Shown one piece after another: positions 7,929-18,767 of a stretch of 64,000 bases of DNA. Source of the DNA: Elizabethkingia occulta (lineage in GTDB: Bacteria > Bacteroidota > Bacteroidia > Flavobacteriales > Weeksellaceae); contig NZ_MAHX01000013.1 in assembly GCF_002023715.1 (NCBI RefSeq), positions 496,001 to 560,000 of the forward strand. The letters run 5' to 3'. Numbering within the stretch: the first letter of the stretch is position 1; each line of letters opens with the position of its first letter. The notes below the pieces were generated by a model. That model made no database searches, was not told the origin of the DNA, and worked only from the letters and a program-made list of their open reading frames with translations. A program made the translations under genes and the position numbers.

Positions 7929-9275
7929 ATGAAAAAAAGATTTCAACCCCCAAGTGTAGGAAAATTATACACAATTGTATTCTTTTCTTTGTTCTTATCA
8001 TTCGTTTTAAGCTCTTGCTCACGAGATGATACAACCGGAAATAAACTTCCGGAAAGTTCTGCAAATAACAGTGGTTATAAAACTTATGGCGATCTTGTTT
8101 TACAAAAAAATGTAATCGTCCTGAATGATGCATCTGTACAAGCTATTACAGATAATGACCAGCAAATAAGCTTTAATTATACTACAAACCAGACGGATAG
8201 TATAAAAGAAGGAACTGTTATTGTAGCGACTAAGATAGAAAACGATAAGATCAGAAATATTTTGGCTAAAGTAGTCTCTGTATCCGGAACGGGTAGTCAA
8301 CCCGTTTTCAGAACAACCAGCGCGAAACTTGAAGAAGTTATATACAGTGGCAATATCAGCGGTGTATATGATCCTTCACAACAGGCCTCATTGCAGGTTA
8401 ATGGTCAACAAGCCGGTTATGTACCTATACAAGGATTGATTCCACAGGCAACTAATGCTAAGATTAGTAATCTGGAAGCCAAAGCAATTAACATACAAAA
8501 GAGTGCTAATATTGACAAAAGTGCCATTAGCAATACAATTAACTTCAAGTATTTTAGCTTTGATAAAACTATTCCTTTACCATCACAGCAAGTAGGACCG
8601 GTTACTGCAACAGCGGATATTAATGTAAAAGGTGGATTTACACCAAAGATAAAGTACAATATTTCCTTTTCTTTAGGGCATCTGTCCAGTTATTATGTAG
8701 ACTTTATCATGGATGACATCAGTCTGCAGGCTTTAGCAAATATCCAGGGGAAATTAGGATATACTTTAAGTGTCACAGATTATATTAATATTCCTATTGT
8801 ACCAATCGTATTGGGACCTACAGGGCTTATAATAAGTCCGACGATAGCTGCCGGGCCTTATGTAGGAGCAAGCGCAACCGGAAGAGCACAATTACAGCTC
8901 TTTGCTCTTACAGGAAAAGCTAATTTTTTAGTAGGTGTCAAACCAGATCTGAATGTTAATTTGCAGACTATTGCTGGTCCAAAAATTACAAAAGTTGAAG
9001 GTGAGTTGTCTGCTGAGGTTGGAGTAGAAGTAAAAGGAGCAGTAGGGTTACAGTTTTTAACGGCTTCTATTGCCAATTCTGGGCTTAGAGGAAGAGTAGC
9101 TGCTGTTCCGTCTTTAAAGCTAGAGTTAATCCCGAACAAAAGTATGCCTTTCGAGCTAAAAGCTAAAATACAGGCTGATATGTTTTATGGATTCGGAATC
9201 TCACCATTGAGATACGAAGGGACTTTCCCGTTACTGAACAAAGAAATTCCTATTTATAAAACAAACCTATTTTAA
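7929..9275 (+). CDS. Lipoprotein of unknown function
   Basis: The 448-residue protein has a long signal peptide with lipobox LSSCS near residue 29. The mature protein is beta-rich: an N-terminal region up to about residue 150, a linker with several Ile/Lys/Asn-rich turns, then a hydrophobic, Gly-rich half with alternating strands. I recognise no family. It stands alone between its own promoter and terminator. Surface or outer-membrane association is likely from the lipid anchor. Confidence 0.65.
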   Translation: MKKRFQPPSVGKLYTIVFFSLFLSFVLSSCSRDDTTGNKLPESSANNSGYKTYGDLVLQKNVIVLNDASVQAITDNDQQISFNYTTNQTDSIKEGTVIVATKIENDKIRNILAKVVSVSGTGSQPVFRTTSAKLEEVIYSGNISGVYDPSQQASLQVNGQQAGYVPIQGLIPQATNAKISNLEAKAINIQKSANIDKSAISNTINFKYFSFDKTIPLPSQQVGPVTATADINVKGGFTPKIKYNISFSLGHLSSYYVDFIMDDISLQALANIQGKLGYTLSVTDYINIPIVPIVLGPTGLIISPTIAAGPYVGASATGRAQLQLFALTGKANFLVGVKPDLNVNLQTIAGPKITKVEGELSAEVGVEVKGAVGLQFLTASIANSGLRGRVAAVPSLKLELIPNKSMPFELKAKIQADMFYGFGISPLRYEGTFPLLNKEIPIYKTNLF

Positions 9276-9298
9276 AATATTAATACATTTACTAAGTT

Positions 9299-9327
9299 GT
9301 GCCGGGTTTACTATCCGGCACTTTTTA
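9299..9327 (+). terminator. Rho-independent terminator
   Basis: Stem gtgccgg / ccggcac with a 9-base loop followed by TTTTT, 23 bases after the lipoprotein stop. The rest of the gap to 9586 is AT-rich with no gene seen. Confidence 0.85.
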
Positions 9328-9586
9328 TAATAAATAATATAGGTTATTTTCTAATTAAATAGTATTTATTCTATATTTTGATTTGCTTTTTATTTCATTT
9401 ACCTCCACAAAAATACATGAGATGATATAGGGTTTATGTTATAGTTATCTCTTTTACTGTTAGATATAAGCTTTTTTGTCCTAAAGGAGTAATATACTAT
9501 TCTCTGTCTTTTTTGACTTTGTGGTTAAAGATCTTCCGGTAATTTTTTTGTACCTTTTATCTGTAAAAATCACTAAACACATTCTT

Positions 9587-10945
9587 ATGTCAAATATTTT
9601 CGCCAATATCCGGCAAGCCATAGCCTTATTTAAATCTGTTGATTTTGAAAAGCTAAGTAAGATTTCACAAAAAGTAGATATCCCGAAGCTTATGGATAAC
9701 TTCTCTAAGCTGGATGATAAGCAGATAAATGGACTGATGAAAATGATGGATCAGGACAGACCTAAAAGAGAACTTCCTCCTGTAGATGGAGATTTTTATG
9801 ATATATACCATACACTGACTCCCGAACAAAGGGAAGTTCAGTTAAAGGTTCGGGATTTTATGGAAAAAGAAGTAAAACCATTAGTAAATAACTACTGGCT
9901 GCACGATGAATTCCCATTTGAGTTGATTCCGAAATTTAAAGAACTGAATATATGCGGTGTTACCTATGAAGGTTATGGATGTCCGGGAATGCCTTTTCTT
10001 ATGGAAGGTGTAATTGCGATGGAAATGGCGAGAATAGATGCTTCTATAGCAACATTCTTTGGAGTACAGTCGGGGCTGGCAATGGGTTCCATATATATTT
10101 GTGGTTCCGAAGAGCAAAAACTAAAATGGCTTCCGCAGATGCAGAAGTTTGATAAGATAGGAGCTTTTGGCCTTACAGAACCAGAAGTAGGATCCGGCGC
10201 TGCTGGTGGATTAACAGCAACTTGTAAAAAGACAGCAGAAGGTTGGGTACTGAACGGGGAGAAAAAGTGGATTGGCAATGCCACATTTGCAGATATCATT
10301 ATTATCTGGGCAAGAGACTTGGATGATGGTGAGGTAAAGGGCTTTATTGTGGAAAGAGATAATCCTGGTTTTTCTGTAGAAAAGATCAAAGGAAAAATGG
10401 CACTAAGGATTGTGCAAAACGGATTGATTACATTAAAGGATTGTCTGGTAACAGAAGAAAATCGGTTACAAAAAGCCAACTCATTTAAAGATACAGCAAA
10501 AGTATTGCGAATGACAAGGGCTGGAGTTGCATGGATGGCGACAGGTTGTGCAAGGGGAGCTTATGAAAGTGCATTGGATTATACGCGGAAGCGTAAGCAA
10601 TTTGGAAAGCCTATTGCTTCTTTCCAGATGATTCAGGGGCATCTTGTGGAAATGCTGTCTAACCTTACCGCTATGCAAACATTAGTATTCCGGCTTTCCG
10701 AAATGCAGGATGAAGGCATACTAAAAGATGAACATGCTTCTCTGGCGAAAGTATTCTGTACCATGAGAACCCGCGACATTGTTTCGCGTGCTCGTGAAGT
10801 AATGGGAGGTAATGGTATTCTGTTGGAATATGATGTTGCCCGTTTCGTTGCGGATGCAGAAGCTATTTATTCTTATGAGGGTACTAAGGAAATCAACTCT
10901 CTTATTGTCGGCAGATCTATTACAGGCTTTAGTGCATTTGTGTAA
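9587..10945 (+). CDS. Acyl-CoA dehydrogenase, glutaryl-CoA dehydrogenase-like
   Basis: FAD-dependent oxidation of an acyl-CoA. After an unusual ~65-residue helical N-terminal extension come the ACAD N, middle and C domains: FGLTEPEVGSG (FAD/substrate contact), KKWIGNA, RKQFGKPIASFQ, and VMGGNGI. The C-terminal YEGTKEINSLIVGR with the catalytic Glu and the ending ITGFSAFV are those of glutaryl-CoA dehydrogenases. Start: the ATG at 9587, not the GTG at 9521, because the protein then begins MSNIFANIRQ as a normal N-terminus. The exact substrate cannot be settled by sequence reading; an isovaleryl/other short-chain enzyme is possible. Confidence 0.85.
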   Translation: MSNIFANIRQAIALFKSVDFEKLSKISQKVDIPKLMDNFSKLDDKQINGLMKMMDQDRPKRELPPVDGDFYDIYHTLTPEQREVQLKVRDFMEKEVKPLVNNYWLHDEFPFELIPKFKELNICGVTYEGYGCPGMPFLMEGVIAMEMARIDASIATFFGVQSGLAMGSIYICGSEEQKLKWLPQMQKFDKIGAFGLTEPEVGSGAAGGLTATCKKTAEGWVLNGEKKWIGNATFADIIIIWARDLDDGEVKGFIVERDNPGFSVEKIKGKMALRIVQNGLITLKDCLVTEENRLQKANSFKDTAKVLRMTRAGVAWMATGCARGAYESALDYTRKRKQFGKPIASFQMIQGHLVEMLSNLTAMQTLVFRLSEMQDEGILKDEHASLAKVFCTMRTRDIVSRAREVMGGNGILLEYDVARFVADAEAIYSYEGTKEINSLIVGRSITGFSAFV

Positions 10946-10997
10946 TATTCTAGGTTGGACAATTAAAGTTTCTAAGGCTGATATAAACTAAAATCTG

Positions 10998-11354
10998 ATG
11001 GCGTACCGTATAGAATTAGCAGATCGGGTCAGGGAAAAGCTGGCTGAAGTCCCAAATATAGAAATTGAAGAAAAGAAAATGTTCAGAGGCTTGTCCTTCC
11101 TGATTAATGGGAAAATGTGCATTAATATAAGTGGTGATAATCTGATGTGCCGCTATCATCCGGATCTTGAAGATGAGGTTGTGGAAAAGACAGGCTTTAT
11201 TCCAATGATTATGAGAGGTAAGCAGCTTAAAGGTTATTGTTATGTCGAACCCGAAGGCTTTCGAAAAGCAGACTATTTTAATTATTGGATTAATATATGT
11301 CTGGATTATAACAGTGTTGCAAAAGCATCTAAAAAAAATAGTTCTGTTAAGTAG
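10998..11354 (+). CDS. TfoX N-terminal domain protein
   Basis: A 118-residue protein with the TfoX_N fold: KKMFRGLSFLINGKMCINI, then MCRYHPD and the PMIMRGKQLKGYCYV strand. Stand-alone TfoX_N proteins are common in Bacteroidota and lack the C-terminal Sxy domain; a role in competence is not implied. It starts 52 bases after the dehydrogenase and may be cotranscribed. Confidence 0.8.
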   Translation: MAYRIELADRVREKLAEVPNIEIEEKKMFRGLSFLINGKMCINISGDNLMCRYHPDLEDEVVEKTGFIPMIMRGKQLKGYCYVEPEGFRKADYFNYWINICLDYNSVAKASKKNSSVK

Positions 11355-11373
11355 TCTTTCCTATATAAAAAAT

Positions 11374-11402
11374 ACCTCATAGGTTTCTAAAACCTATGAG
11401 GT
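11374..11402 (-). terminator. Terminator of the Y RNA/rsr transcript, REP-like palindrome
   Basis: Near-perfect hairpin acctcataggttt / aaacctatgaggt. On the minus strand it is followed by a run of T, so it ends the transcript that includes the genes down to 11426. It may also stop the convergent plus-strand gene. A very similar palindrome lies at 49024-49056. Confidence 0.75.
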
Positions 11403-11425
11403 GTGAAAATTCAAAAGAGAACAAA

Positions 11426-12484
11426 TTATTTATACAGTTTCTTCCGTATTTCTACCAATAAACCTTCTGTCCTTTGTATCTCTGGATATTCCGGAAGAGA
11501 AGAAGTGGTGTAATGATTCTCGATAGCCCAAATAAGGTTTTCTGCTTTTTGCATGATCATATCATATGGCCACTTACCTGATTTAATATCCAGCAATTCA
11601 TCACGGTTATCCACACGTACCTGTAAAGAACCAGTTCTGAAGATTTGTTCACAGGACTGCAACAACCGTATAGTATGCATCATATTTTTACTGTCATAGT
11701 TTTGTCCATGTTTCCGGTTCACGTTATAACGATCTTCGTTGCGTTCAGAAATCCACTTCCAGTATTCACGGTATTCTTTACAATAAACAGAATAAGCATC
11801 CAGATTACAGAAAAGATAAGCTATGGATTTTTCTTCCTTTGGGATGGATGATACTTAAACCTGATTAGCTTCTTCAGTATGTATAATCCCTTTATAGCCT
11901 AATGTTCCGGCTTCATCATAGAATACTGCATAGATTCCGCGGGTATTATCTATGCTGACCAGACCACATTTATTCTGAACTTTTCCCTGATCCGTTAACC
12001 ATTTTTTTAAAGGAACAGAAAGATGATCTTTAAGTATATAGCAAAAATCAAGGACAGATTTTCTTTCTTTTTCTACAGGATTCAATATTTTTTTATTCAA
12101 CCCCTTAGCCTTTTTTATCTGAGATATGGCGTAGCCGGCAAAGGTATCTTTACATTGTTTCGAAAGAAATTCTCTTGAATTTACCAGATCCATAAGCGAG
12201 TGTTTGTATAGAATACAGTCATCCGGGCTGGCCAGAATTTCTAAAATATTCGGGTTGTTTTTTTGCAGAAGTTCCATAAAACGACCTATTTCGTAATAGA
12301 TAATATCGTTGGTTTCGTTGGATATCTGTGGGATATAATTGAGACCAAAAAAGGAATCTTTTGGCAGATAATAAATACCCCGTATATCGGTATTCGAATT
12401 CTCTGTTGCCAATCCGAAAGCACAGCTTCCGGATACGACTTCAAAAAGGATAAGTTTATTTGCTTTTAGTTCTTCTATAGTCAT
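11426..12484 (-). pseudogene. COG3541-type nucleotidyltransferase, interrupted by one in-frame stop
   Basis: Two open stretches (12484-11858 and 11854-11426) are in the same frame and are separated only by a TAA at 11857-11855. Reading through gives about 351 residues, the usual size of this predicted nucleotidyltransferase family, with continuous similarity-like sequence across the stop (VSSIPKEEKSIAYLF follows it). The Pol-beta motif is GSCAFGLATENSNTDIRG; the first catalytic Asp of the usual SDxDxR is Asn here (codon AAT). The family is found with Ro and RtcB in RNA-repair loci. It lies 20 bases after rsr on the same transcript. It may be decayed, read through, or a sequencing error; the N-terminal 209 residues could still be made. 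Confidence 0.8.
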
Positions 12485-12504
12485 TTTGTTCTTTTTAATT
12501 TAGA

Positions 12505-13884
12505 TTAATTGTTTTCTAAAGCCTTGATATAATGGAAAACACGATCGCTCCATCCATTGATTTCTGCTGTCCAGTTTCCGGTCTTTATTCCGTGGGTATG
12601 GGTAGAGATATCGATAATATAAGAAGTCTTATAGGGTGTAGTATCTGGTTTTCTTTTTAGCCCGGATTGAGCATCGATATCCTGGCTATCTGAGATTACG
12701 ACAAGTCTTTCGGCATCTTTGGCATAACCTTTCTCCTTCAACCATTCACATAGCTGGTAAGTGAAAATACCACCACCACCTAATTCAGAATATATCTTTT
12801 TATAATGTCTGAATATTCCCAGCCCTGCAGTATTATCCCATACCATATGTTTTCCTTTTCGGGAAGAATCGCTACCGGCTGTGAATACCAGAATAAGATC
12901 TTCAAAGATATAGGAACCAACAGCTGCCATAGCAAAAGCCAGATCCATTCTGGAAAACTTAGAATTGGATGAGGTTACCTGTCCCATACTTCCGGATACA
13001 TCTATAGCCAAGATGGTCGTCCCTGCTATTTTCTCCTGAGAGAAACAGTTTTTCATGGCATCGTCGATGTAAGCTGTATATTCCGGTGCATTTCTTTGTG
13101 CTGCCAGAAAATTTAAAGGAGTCAGCCAGTTACTTTTTACCTGAGCAATCGCTTCCCGCATTGTCTTTCTGGAAAGCCCCGCTTCCATCATATTTCTAAG
13201 ATTTCTAAGAATTGCCAGAGACCCCAAACTTTTTTCAGTAAGCATTCTTTCGAAAGTTGCTTTTTTATCAGCTCCCTGAGATAGAGCTACTTCCCATGTA
13301 TTAGCAGGTTTCAGAGTATCTTCTACCAAAGCTTTTAGTGCCTTTTCATTTTTTGCTGTAGGCTTAGGGTGAACAAGGTTTACCACATCTACCAATGATA
13401 TTTCCATATTGTTTTTTCGGTATTTGGCAATCTGGTATTCGTCATATTGATCAAAAGCTTTCGCAAGACCTTTTTTTACAGATTTAGACATTTTATAAGA
13501 TCCATTTCTTGCTTTCAGCATCTGAAGCAGATCTATAGTCATATCAGGTCTGTTGGCTATTTTAGCAACAGTATCTTTTATATTCACATGATGAATTTCA
13601 TTAGCCAGAATTAATAACCATAATGGAGTATGTCTCAGTTTTTGTTCAAAACGGCATTCCAGTGCCAGATCAATAATCTGTTGTCCGGTTACTTTATAAC
13701 ACAAATTTTCTATTTGCACCATAATTTCATCTACCGGCTGGTAATAGTCGGATTCAAAAAGAAGATTAGCAAGTGTTACTCTTCTCAACAGTTCATAATC
13801 GGAATATTCTCCTGCTGCATTTGTTTGTTTTCCCGCAATAATACCGGAACCAAACGCTGTTTTTTTTGAATTTAATTTTGACAT
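12505..13884 (-). CDS. rsr: Rsr, bacterial Ro60 orthologue (TROVE + vWA)
   Basis: The 459-residue protein has an N-terminal TROVE HEAT-repeat ring (about 1-290, starting SKLNSKKTAFGSGI and including RHTPLWLLILANEIHH) and a C-terminal von Willebrand A domain with an intact MIDAS (AIDVSGSMG, later FTAGSDS and VISDSQDID). Ro proteins bind Y RNAs and the 3' ends of misfolded RNAs, and in bacteria tether PNPase or other nucleases. A tRNA-like Y RNA gene lies just upstream (14110-13985) and RtcB beyond it. Length is normal and no lesion is seen. Confidence 0.92.
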   Translation of the reverse strand: MSKLNSKKTAFGSGIIAGKQTNAAGEYSDYELLRRVTLANLLFESDYYQPVDEIMVQIENLCYKVTGQQIIDLALECRFEQKLRHTPLWLLILANEIHHVNIKDTVAKIANRPDMTIDLLQMLKARNGSYKMSKSVKKGLAKAFDQYDEYQIAKYRKNNMEISLVDVVNLVHPKPTAKNEKALKALVEDTLKPANTWEVALSQGADKKATFERMLTEKSLGSLAILRNLRNMMEAGLSRKTMREAIAQVKSNWLTPLNFLAAQRNAPEYTAYIDDAMKNCFSQEKIAGTTILAIDVSGSMGQVTSSNSKFSRMDLAFAMAAVGSYIFEDLILVFTAGSDSSRKGKHMVWDNTAGLGIFRHYKKIYSELGGGGIFTYQLCEWLKEKGYAKDAERLVVISDSQDIDAQSGLKRKPDTTPYKTSYIIDISTHTHGIKTGNWTAEINGWSDRVFHYIKALENN

Positions 13885-13929
13885 TACTATTTTGTTTTTT
13901 TAGTTAAAGAAGTGGTTAAAACTAATAAA

Positions 13930-13970
13930 GGTGTTTTTTTCCTGAACGAAGTAACCTTATATCTCACACC
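13930..13970 (-). ncRNA. Possible second Y-RNA-like element upstream of rsr
   Basis: On the minus strand the segment GGTGTGAGATATAAGGTTACTTCG repeats the Y RNA segment at 14047-14024 with about 20 of 24 positions alike (given here as its positions 13970-13947). It can close on itself by GGTGT / ACACC with T-rich sequence after it. It could be the 3' domain of the Y RNA transcript, a second truncated Y RNA, or a leader structure of rsr. Confidence 0.4.
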
Positions 13971-13984
13971 ACTCCAGTTATTGA

Positions 13985-14110
13985 GAGACTGGCCGGATTC
14001 GAACCGGCGACCAACGGTCCCAAGCGAAGTAACTTTATCATCACACCTGTGCGCAGGTTAAAATCTGGTAAAGTGTTTTTACGTTGCTCTATCCTCTGAG
14101 CTACAGTCCC
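13985..14110 (-). ncRNA. yrlA: tRNA-mimicking Y RNA (YrlA-like)
   Basis: On the minus strand a 7-pair acceptor-like stem (GGGACTG / CAGTCTC), a D arm (GTAGCTCAGAGGATAGAGC) and a canonical T arm (GCCGG TTCGAAT CCGGC) are present, but the anticodon arm is replaced by about 60 bases that fold as GTAA..ACTTTA / TAAAGTTAC capped by ACCTG CGCA CAGGT. No anticodon and no CCA are present. This is the plan of bacterial YrlA RNAs, which mimic tRNA and carry a Ro-binding stem. It lies between rsr and a Bacteroidota promoter whose start would fall about 5-8 bases before the acceptor stem. Assignment is from structure read by eye and from context. Confidence 0.8.
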
Positions 14111-14121
14111 ATTTACTCATG

Positions 14122-14156
14122 CAAAGTAATTAAGTATATACGCAATGTTTTTGCGT
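14122..14156 (-). promoter_or_regulatory. Y RNA/rsr promoter with inverted-repeat operator
   Basis: Minus strand: inverted repeat ACGCA-N7-TGCGT at 14156-14140, then a -7-like box TTACTTTG ending at 14122. The operator core is 13 bases from the box, exactly as in the rtcB promoter at 16502-16467, and the 7-base centre is identical. The -33 TTTG is missing and the operator occupies that place, which suggests an activator. An outer inverted pair (atttactcatg 14111-14121 and catgagtagttaaat 14171-14185) flanks it. Confidence 0.7.
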
Positions 14157-14185
14157 AGTTTATTTTTTTACATGAGTAGTTAAAT

Positions 14186-16514
<2,329 letters not shown>

Positions 16515-16563
16515 TTATATTTTTGAAAAAAAAATTGATAATAACAGACAAAGAATATATAAA

Positions 16564-16896
16564 ATGATACTAGAACAATTAGAGCAATCTCCTGAGGCCA
16601 TTGAATTTAACGATGTTATTGCTTACGTCGACAGCAATTATGATTTCACACCAACTGAATTCAGAAATGGTAATACGGTAAATGAAGCCGGGCAGAATAA
16701 TGGCTCATGTAAAGTATTCAGCTTTGCTAAAGTAAACAACCTGTCTAAAGAGAATACACTAAATCTTTTTGGTGCATTCTACAGAGAAGATGTATTGAAA
16801 AATCCTGAAGGTACAGATCACCAAAATATCAGAAACTTTATAGAATTCGGATGGGATGGAATTGCCTTTGAAGGGGAGGCGCTGAAGAAGAAATAA
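16564..16896 (+). CDS. HopJ type III effector-family protein
   Basis: The 110-residue protein has the HopJ fold signature: FNDVIAYVDSNYDFTPTEFRNG near the N-terminus, then NEAGQNNGSCKVFSFAKV and FGAFYREDVLKNPEGTDHQN. The family is widespread in bacteria without type III secretion, so an effector role is not implied. I chose the ATG at 16564; the in-frame upstream start at 16483 lies in the rtcB operator. It is divergent from rtcB and may be unrelated to RNA repair. Confidence 0.8.
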   Translation: MILEQLEQSPEAIEFNDVIAYVDSNYDFTPTEFRNGNTVNEAGQNNGSCKVFSFAKVNNLSKENTLNLFGAFYREDVLKNPEGTDHQNIRNFIEFGWDGIAFEGEALKKK

Positions 16897-16917
16897 CTTA
16901 GTAATGTGAAACATCAC

Positions 16918-17028
16918 AAAGGCACAAAAGATAAGTGATAATATACTGCTTCCAGGGCACAAGGATTTTATCTCAAGATAAATATAGAAGTATCAAAAGA
17001 AAAATCTTTGATTTTTCTTTGTGCCTTG
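16918..17028. repeat. Intergenic inverted-repeat element
   Basis: Arms aaaggcacaaaag (16918-16930) and tctttgtgccttg (17016-17028) are inverted to each other around about 85 bases; the inside holds a further 8-pair hairpin (agaaaaat / atttttct). The arm ctttgtgcct also ends each 180-base unit of the array at 45158-46010, so both belong to one dispersed family. Confidence 0.6.
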
Positions 17029-17072
17029 ATTGCGGTTGAAATGCTATATCTAATCGTGTCTTTGTGTTATAA

Positions 17073-17107
17073 TTTGTATGATAATTGGTCCCTAACTTCT
17101 AACTTTG
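17073..17107 (+). promoter_or_regulatory. Promoter of the WYL regulator gene
   Basis: TTTG at 17073-17076, a 23-base gap and TAACTTTG at 17100-17107. The box ends only four bases before the ATG at 17112, so transcription would start at or next to the start codon, giving a leaderless message. Confidence 0.5.
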
Positions 17108-17111
17108 AAAA

Positions 17112-18125
17112 ATGTCTTCTAATAAAAATGCATTGATCCGCTATAAAACGCTGGATAAATGTCTGAAAAATAAATACCGCAAGTATACACTGGAAGATCT
17201 GATAGATGAATGTTCAGAAGCCCTGTTTGAATATGAGGGTAAGGAGTCGTATGTAAGTAAACGAACGATACAGCTGGATTTGCAGAATATGCGCAGTGAG
17301 AAGTTTGGTTATGAAGCTCCGATAGAAGTATACGAACGTAAGTATTATCGTTATAGCGATCCGGAATACAGCATTCATCATATTTCTGTTAATGAAAACG
17401 ATCTGAAGGCCATGAACAATGCGATACAGATTCTGAAACAGTTTAAAGACTTCTCCATGTTTCGGGAAATGAATGGCGTATTGCAGAAGCTTGAAGATTC
17501 AGTAAATGCTGTTCAACAGAAGTCCATTATTCATCTGGACAAGAATGAGCAGTTAAAGGGTCTTGAATATATCGATGTATTGTATCAGGCTATATTGAAC
17601 AAAAAGGTACTGAAGATTCTCTATAAAAGCTTTACAGCAAGAGATTTTAGTACCTATACTGTTCACCCGCAATTACTAAAGGAATTTAATAATCGCTGGT
17701 TTCTGATATGTCTTTACAAGGGAGCTATGTATAATCTGGCATTGGACAGAATGGAAAACATTGAAACAGATGAACAAACTGTCTATATCGACAAAGATTT
17801 GAATGGGGATGAATTTTTTAAAGATGTTGTAGGAGTTACTGTTTCGGAGAGTATGCACCCTCGAAATGTTACCTTCTTTGTGGATAAAATCAATGCCCCT
17901 TATGTGAGAACCAAACCTTTACATCACAGTCAGCAGATTGTAGAAGAGAAAGAAGATGGAACGGTTTTCAGTATTAAAGTTCAGCTGAATTATGAGTTAG
18001 AACGATTGTTATTAGGCTTTGGAGAAAATCTGGTCTTATACAGACCATTAAGATTAAAGAAGCGTATTGAACAGAAATTACGAAAAGCAATTAGTAATTA
18101 CAGTGAGTCTGAATCTTTGGAATAG
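17112..18125 (+). CDS. WYL-domain transcriptional regulator
   Basis: The 337-residue protein has an N-terminal winged helix (about 1-75, KRTIQLDLQNMRSEKFGYEAP), a WYL domain (about 145-225, with KVLKILYKS, VHPQLLKEFNNRWFLICLY and LALDRMENIE) and a C-terminal WCX-like domain (about 245-335). WYL proteins sense nucleic-acid or nucleotide ligands and often govern repair and defence genes. It lies next to the rtcB / Ro island, where other bacteria place RtcR, and no other regulator is near. Control of the two shared operators is inferred from this position. Confidence 0.85.
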   Translation: MSSNKNALIRYKTLDKCLKNKYRKYTLEDLIDECSEALFEYEGKESYVSKRTIQLDLQNMRSEKFGYEAPIEVYERKYYRYSDPEYSIHHISVNENDLKAMNNAIQILKQFKDFSMFREMNGVLQKLEDSVNAVQQKSIIHLDKNEQLKGLEYIDVLYQAILNKKVLKILYKSFTARDFSTYTVHPQLLKEFNNRWFLICLYKGAMYNLALDRMENIETDEQTVYIDKDLNGDEFFKDVVGVTVSESMHPRNVTFFVDKINAPYVRTKPLHHSQQIVEEKEDGTVFSIKVQLNYELERLLLGFGENLVLYRPLRLKKRIEQKLRKAISNYSESESLE

Positions 18126-18129
18126 GCTA

Positions 18130-18744
18130 TTAGTTTTTCTTTTTTAAAGAATTTATCTCAGCATCCATTTTTATGTACCAATCCTTCCCATTTCTTTTAA
18201 TTAAATAAGCTTCTGTAATCTCAGTATATTTCTTTCGGGCTTCGATGCTTTCATTGTCTATTATACAGCCTGTATTCTGATATACAATTCCGTATTTTTT
18301 AGTAATACTATCTGTTTGCTGAGCTAGTTTTTCATTATATGCATCTGTAATTCCGCCCGCATATTCATAAATAATCAGGTTATTTCTTATGTCATTTTTT
18401 GCTTTAATAATATACTGTTGCTGCATCCCCTCAATTCTTGTTTTTGTTTCAGCATAGATGGGGTATGAAGCTTTTATAATTAATACTATTAAAAGTAAAT
18501 TCATCACAGGGAATATTCTTAAATATTTTTCCCTGAAGTTTAGCCTTTTCATACGAAGAAAGCTAAAAGGCAAAGAAAAAACAGCAGAAGCAATGATAAA
18601 CAGGATACCTGGTGTGAAACTAATCTGTTGAAAAAACTTTCCAATATTAAATTTTGTTGGATAGGTCATGAAATATTCTGATGCGAGAAACGCTGCACCT
18701 ACTAAAATAAGAATGAGAAAATTAATGAGAATCAGTTTTTTCAC
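18130..18744 (-). CDS. Membrane protein of unknown function
   Basis: The 204-residue protein has three predicted membrane helices in the first half (about 3-23, 45-62, 78-98) followed by a mostly charged extracytoplasmic or cytoplasmic domain with one Cys (NTGCIIDN). I recognise no family. It lies 23 bases after the 18768-19538 gene on the same strand, so the two are probably one operon. Confidence 0.6.
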   Translation of the reverse strand: MKKLILINFLILILVGAAFLASEYFMTYPTKFNIGKFFQQISFTPGILFIIASAVFSLPFSFLRMKRLNFREKYLRIFPVMNLLLIVLIIKASYPIYAETKTRIEGMQQQYIIKAKNDIRNNLIIYEYAGGITDAYNEKLAQQTDSITKKYGIVYQNTGCIIDNESIEARKKYTEITEAYLIKRNGKDWYIKMDAEINSLKKKN

Positions 18745-18767
18745 AATAATGCTAGTATTTTGAACAA

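Noticed and set aside
9973..10479. 168-codon minus-strand frame in the acyl-CoA dehydrogenase gene
   Set aside because: Wholly inside a well-supported gene and with shadow-like composition.
11645..11851. Plus-strand gene opposite the nucleotidyltransferase
   Set aside because: It is a shadow of the minus-strand frame that continues across the in-frame stop.
13985..14110. Ordinary or intron-containing tRNA gene
   Set aside because: The region between D and T arms does not offer an anticodon loop and the Ro context fits a Y RNA better; a split tRNA was considered and set aside.
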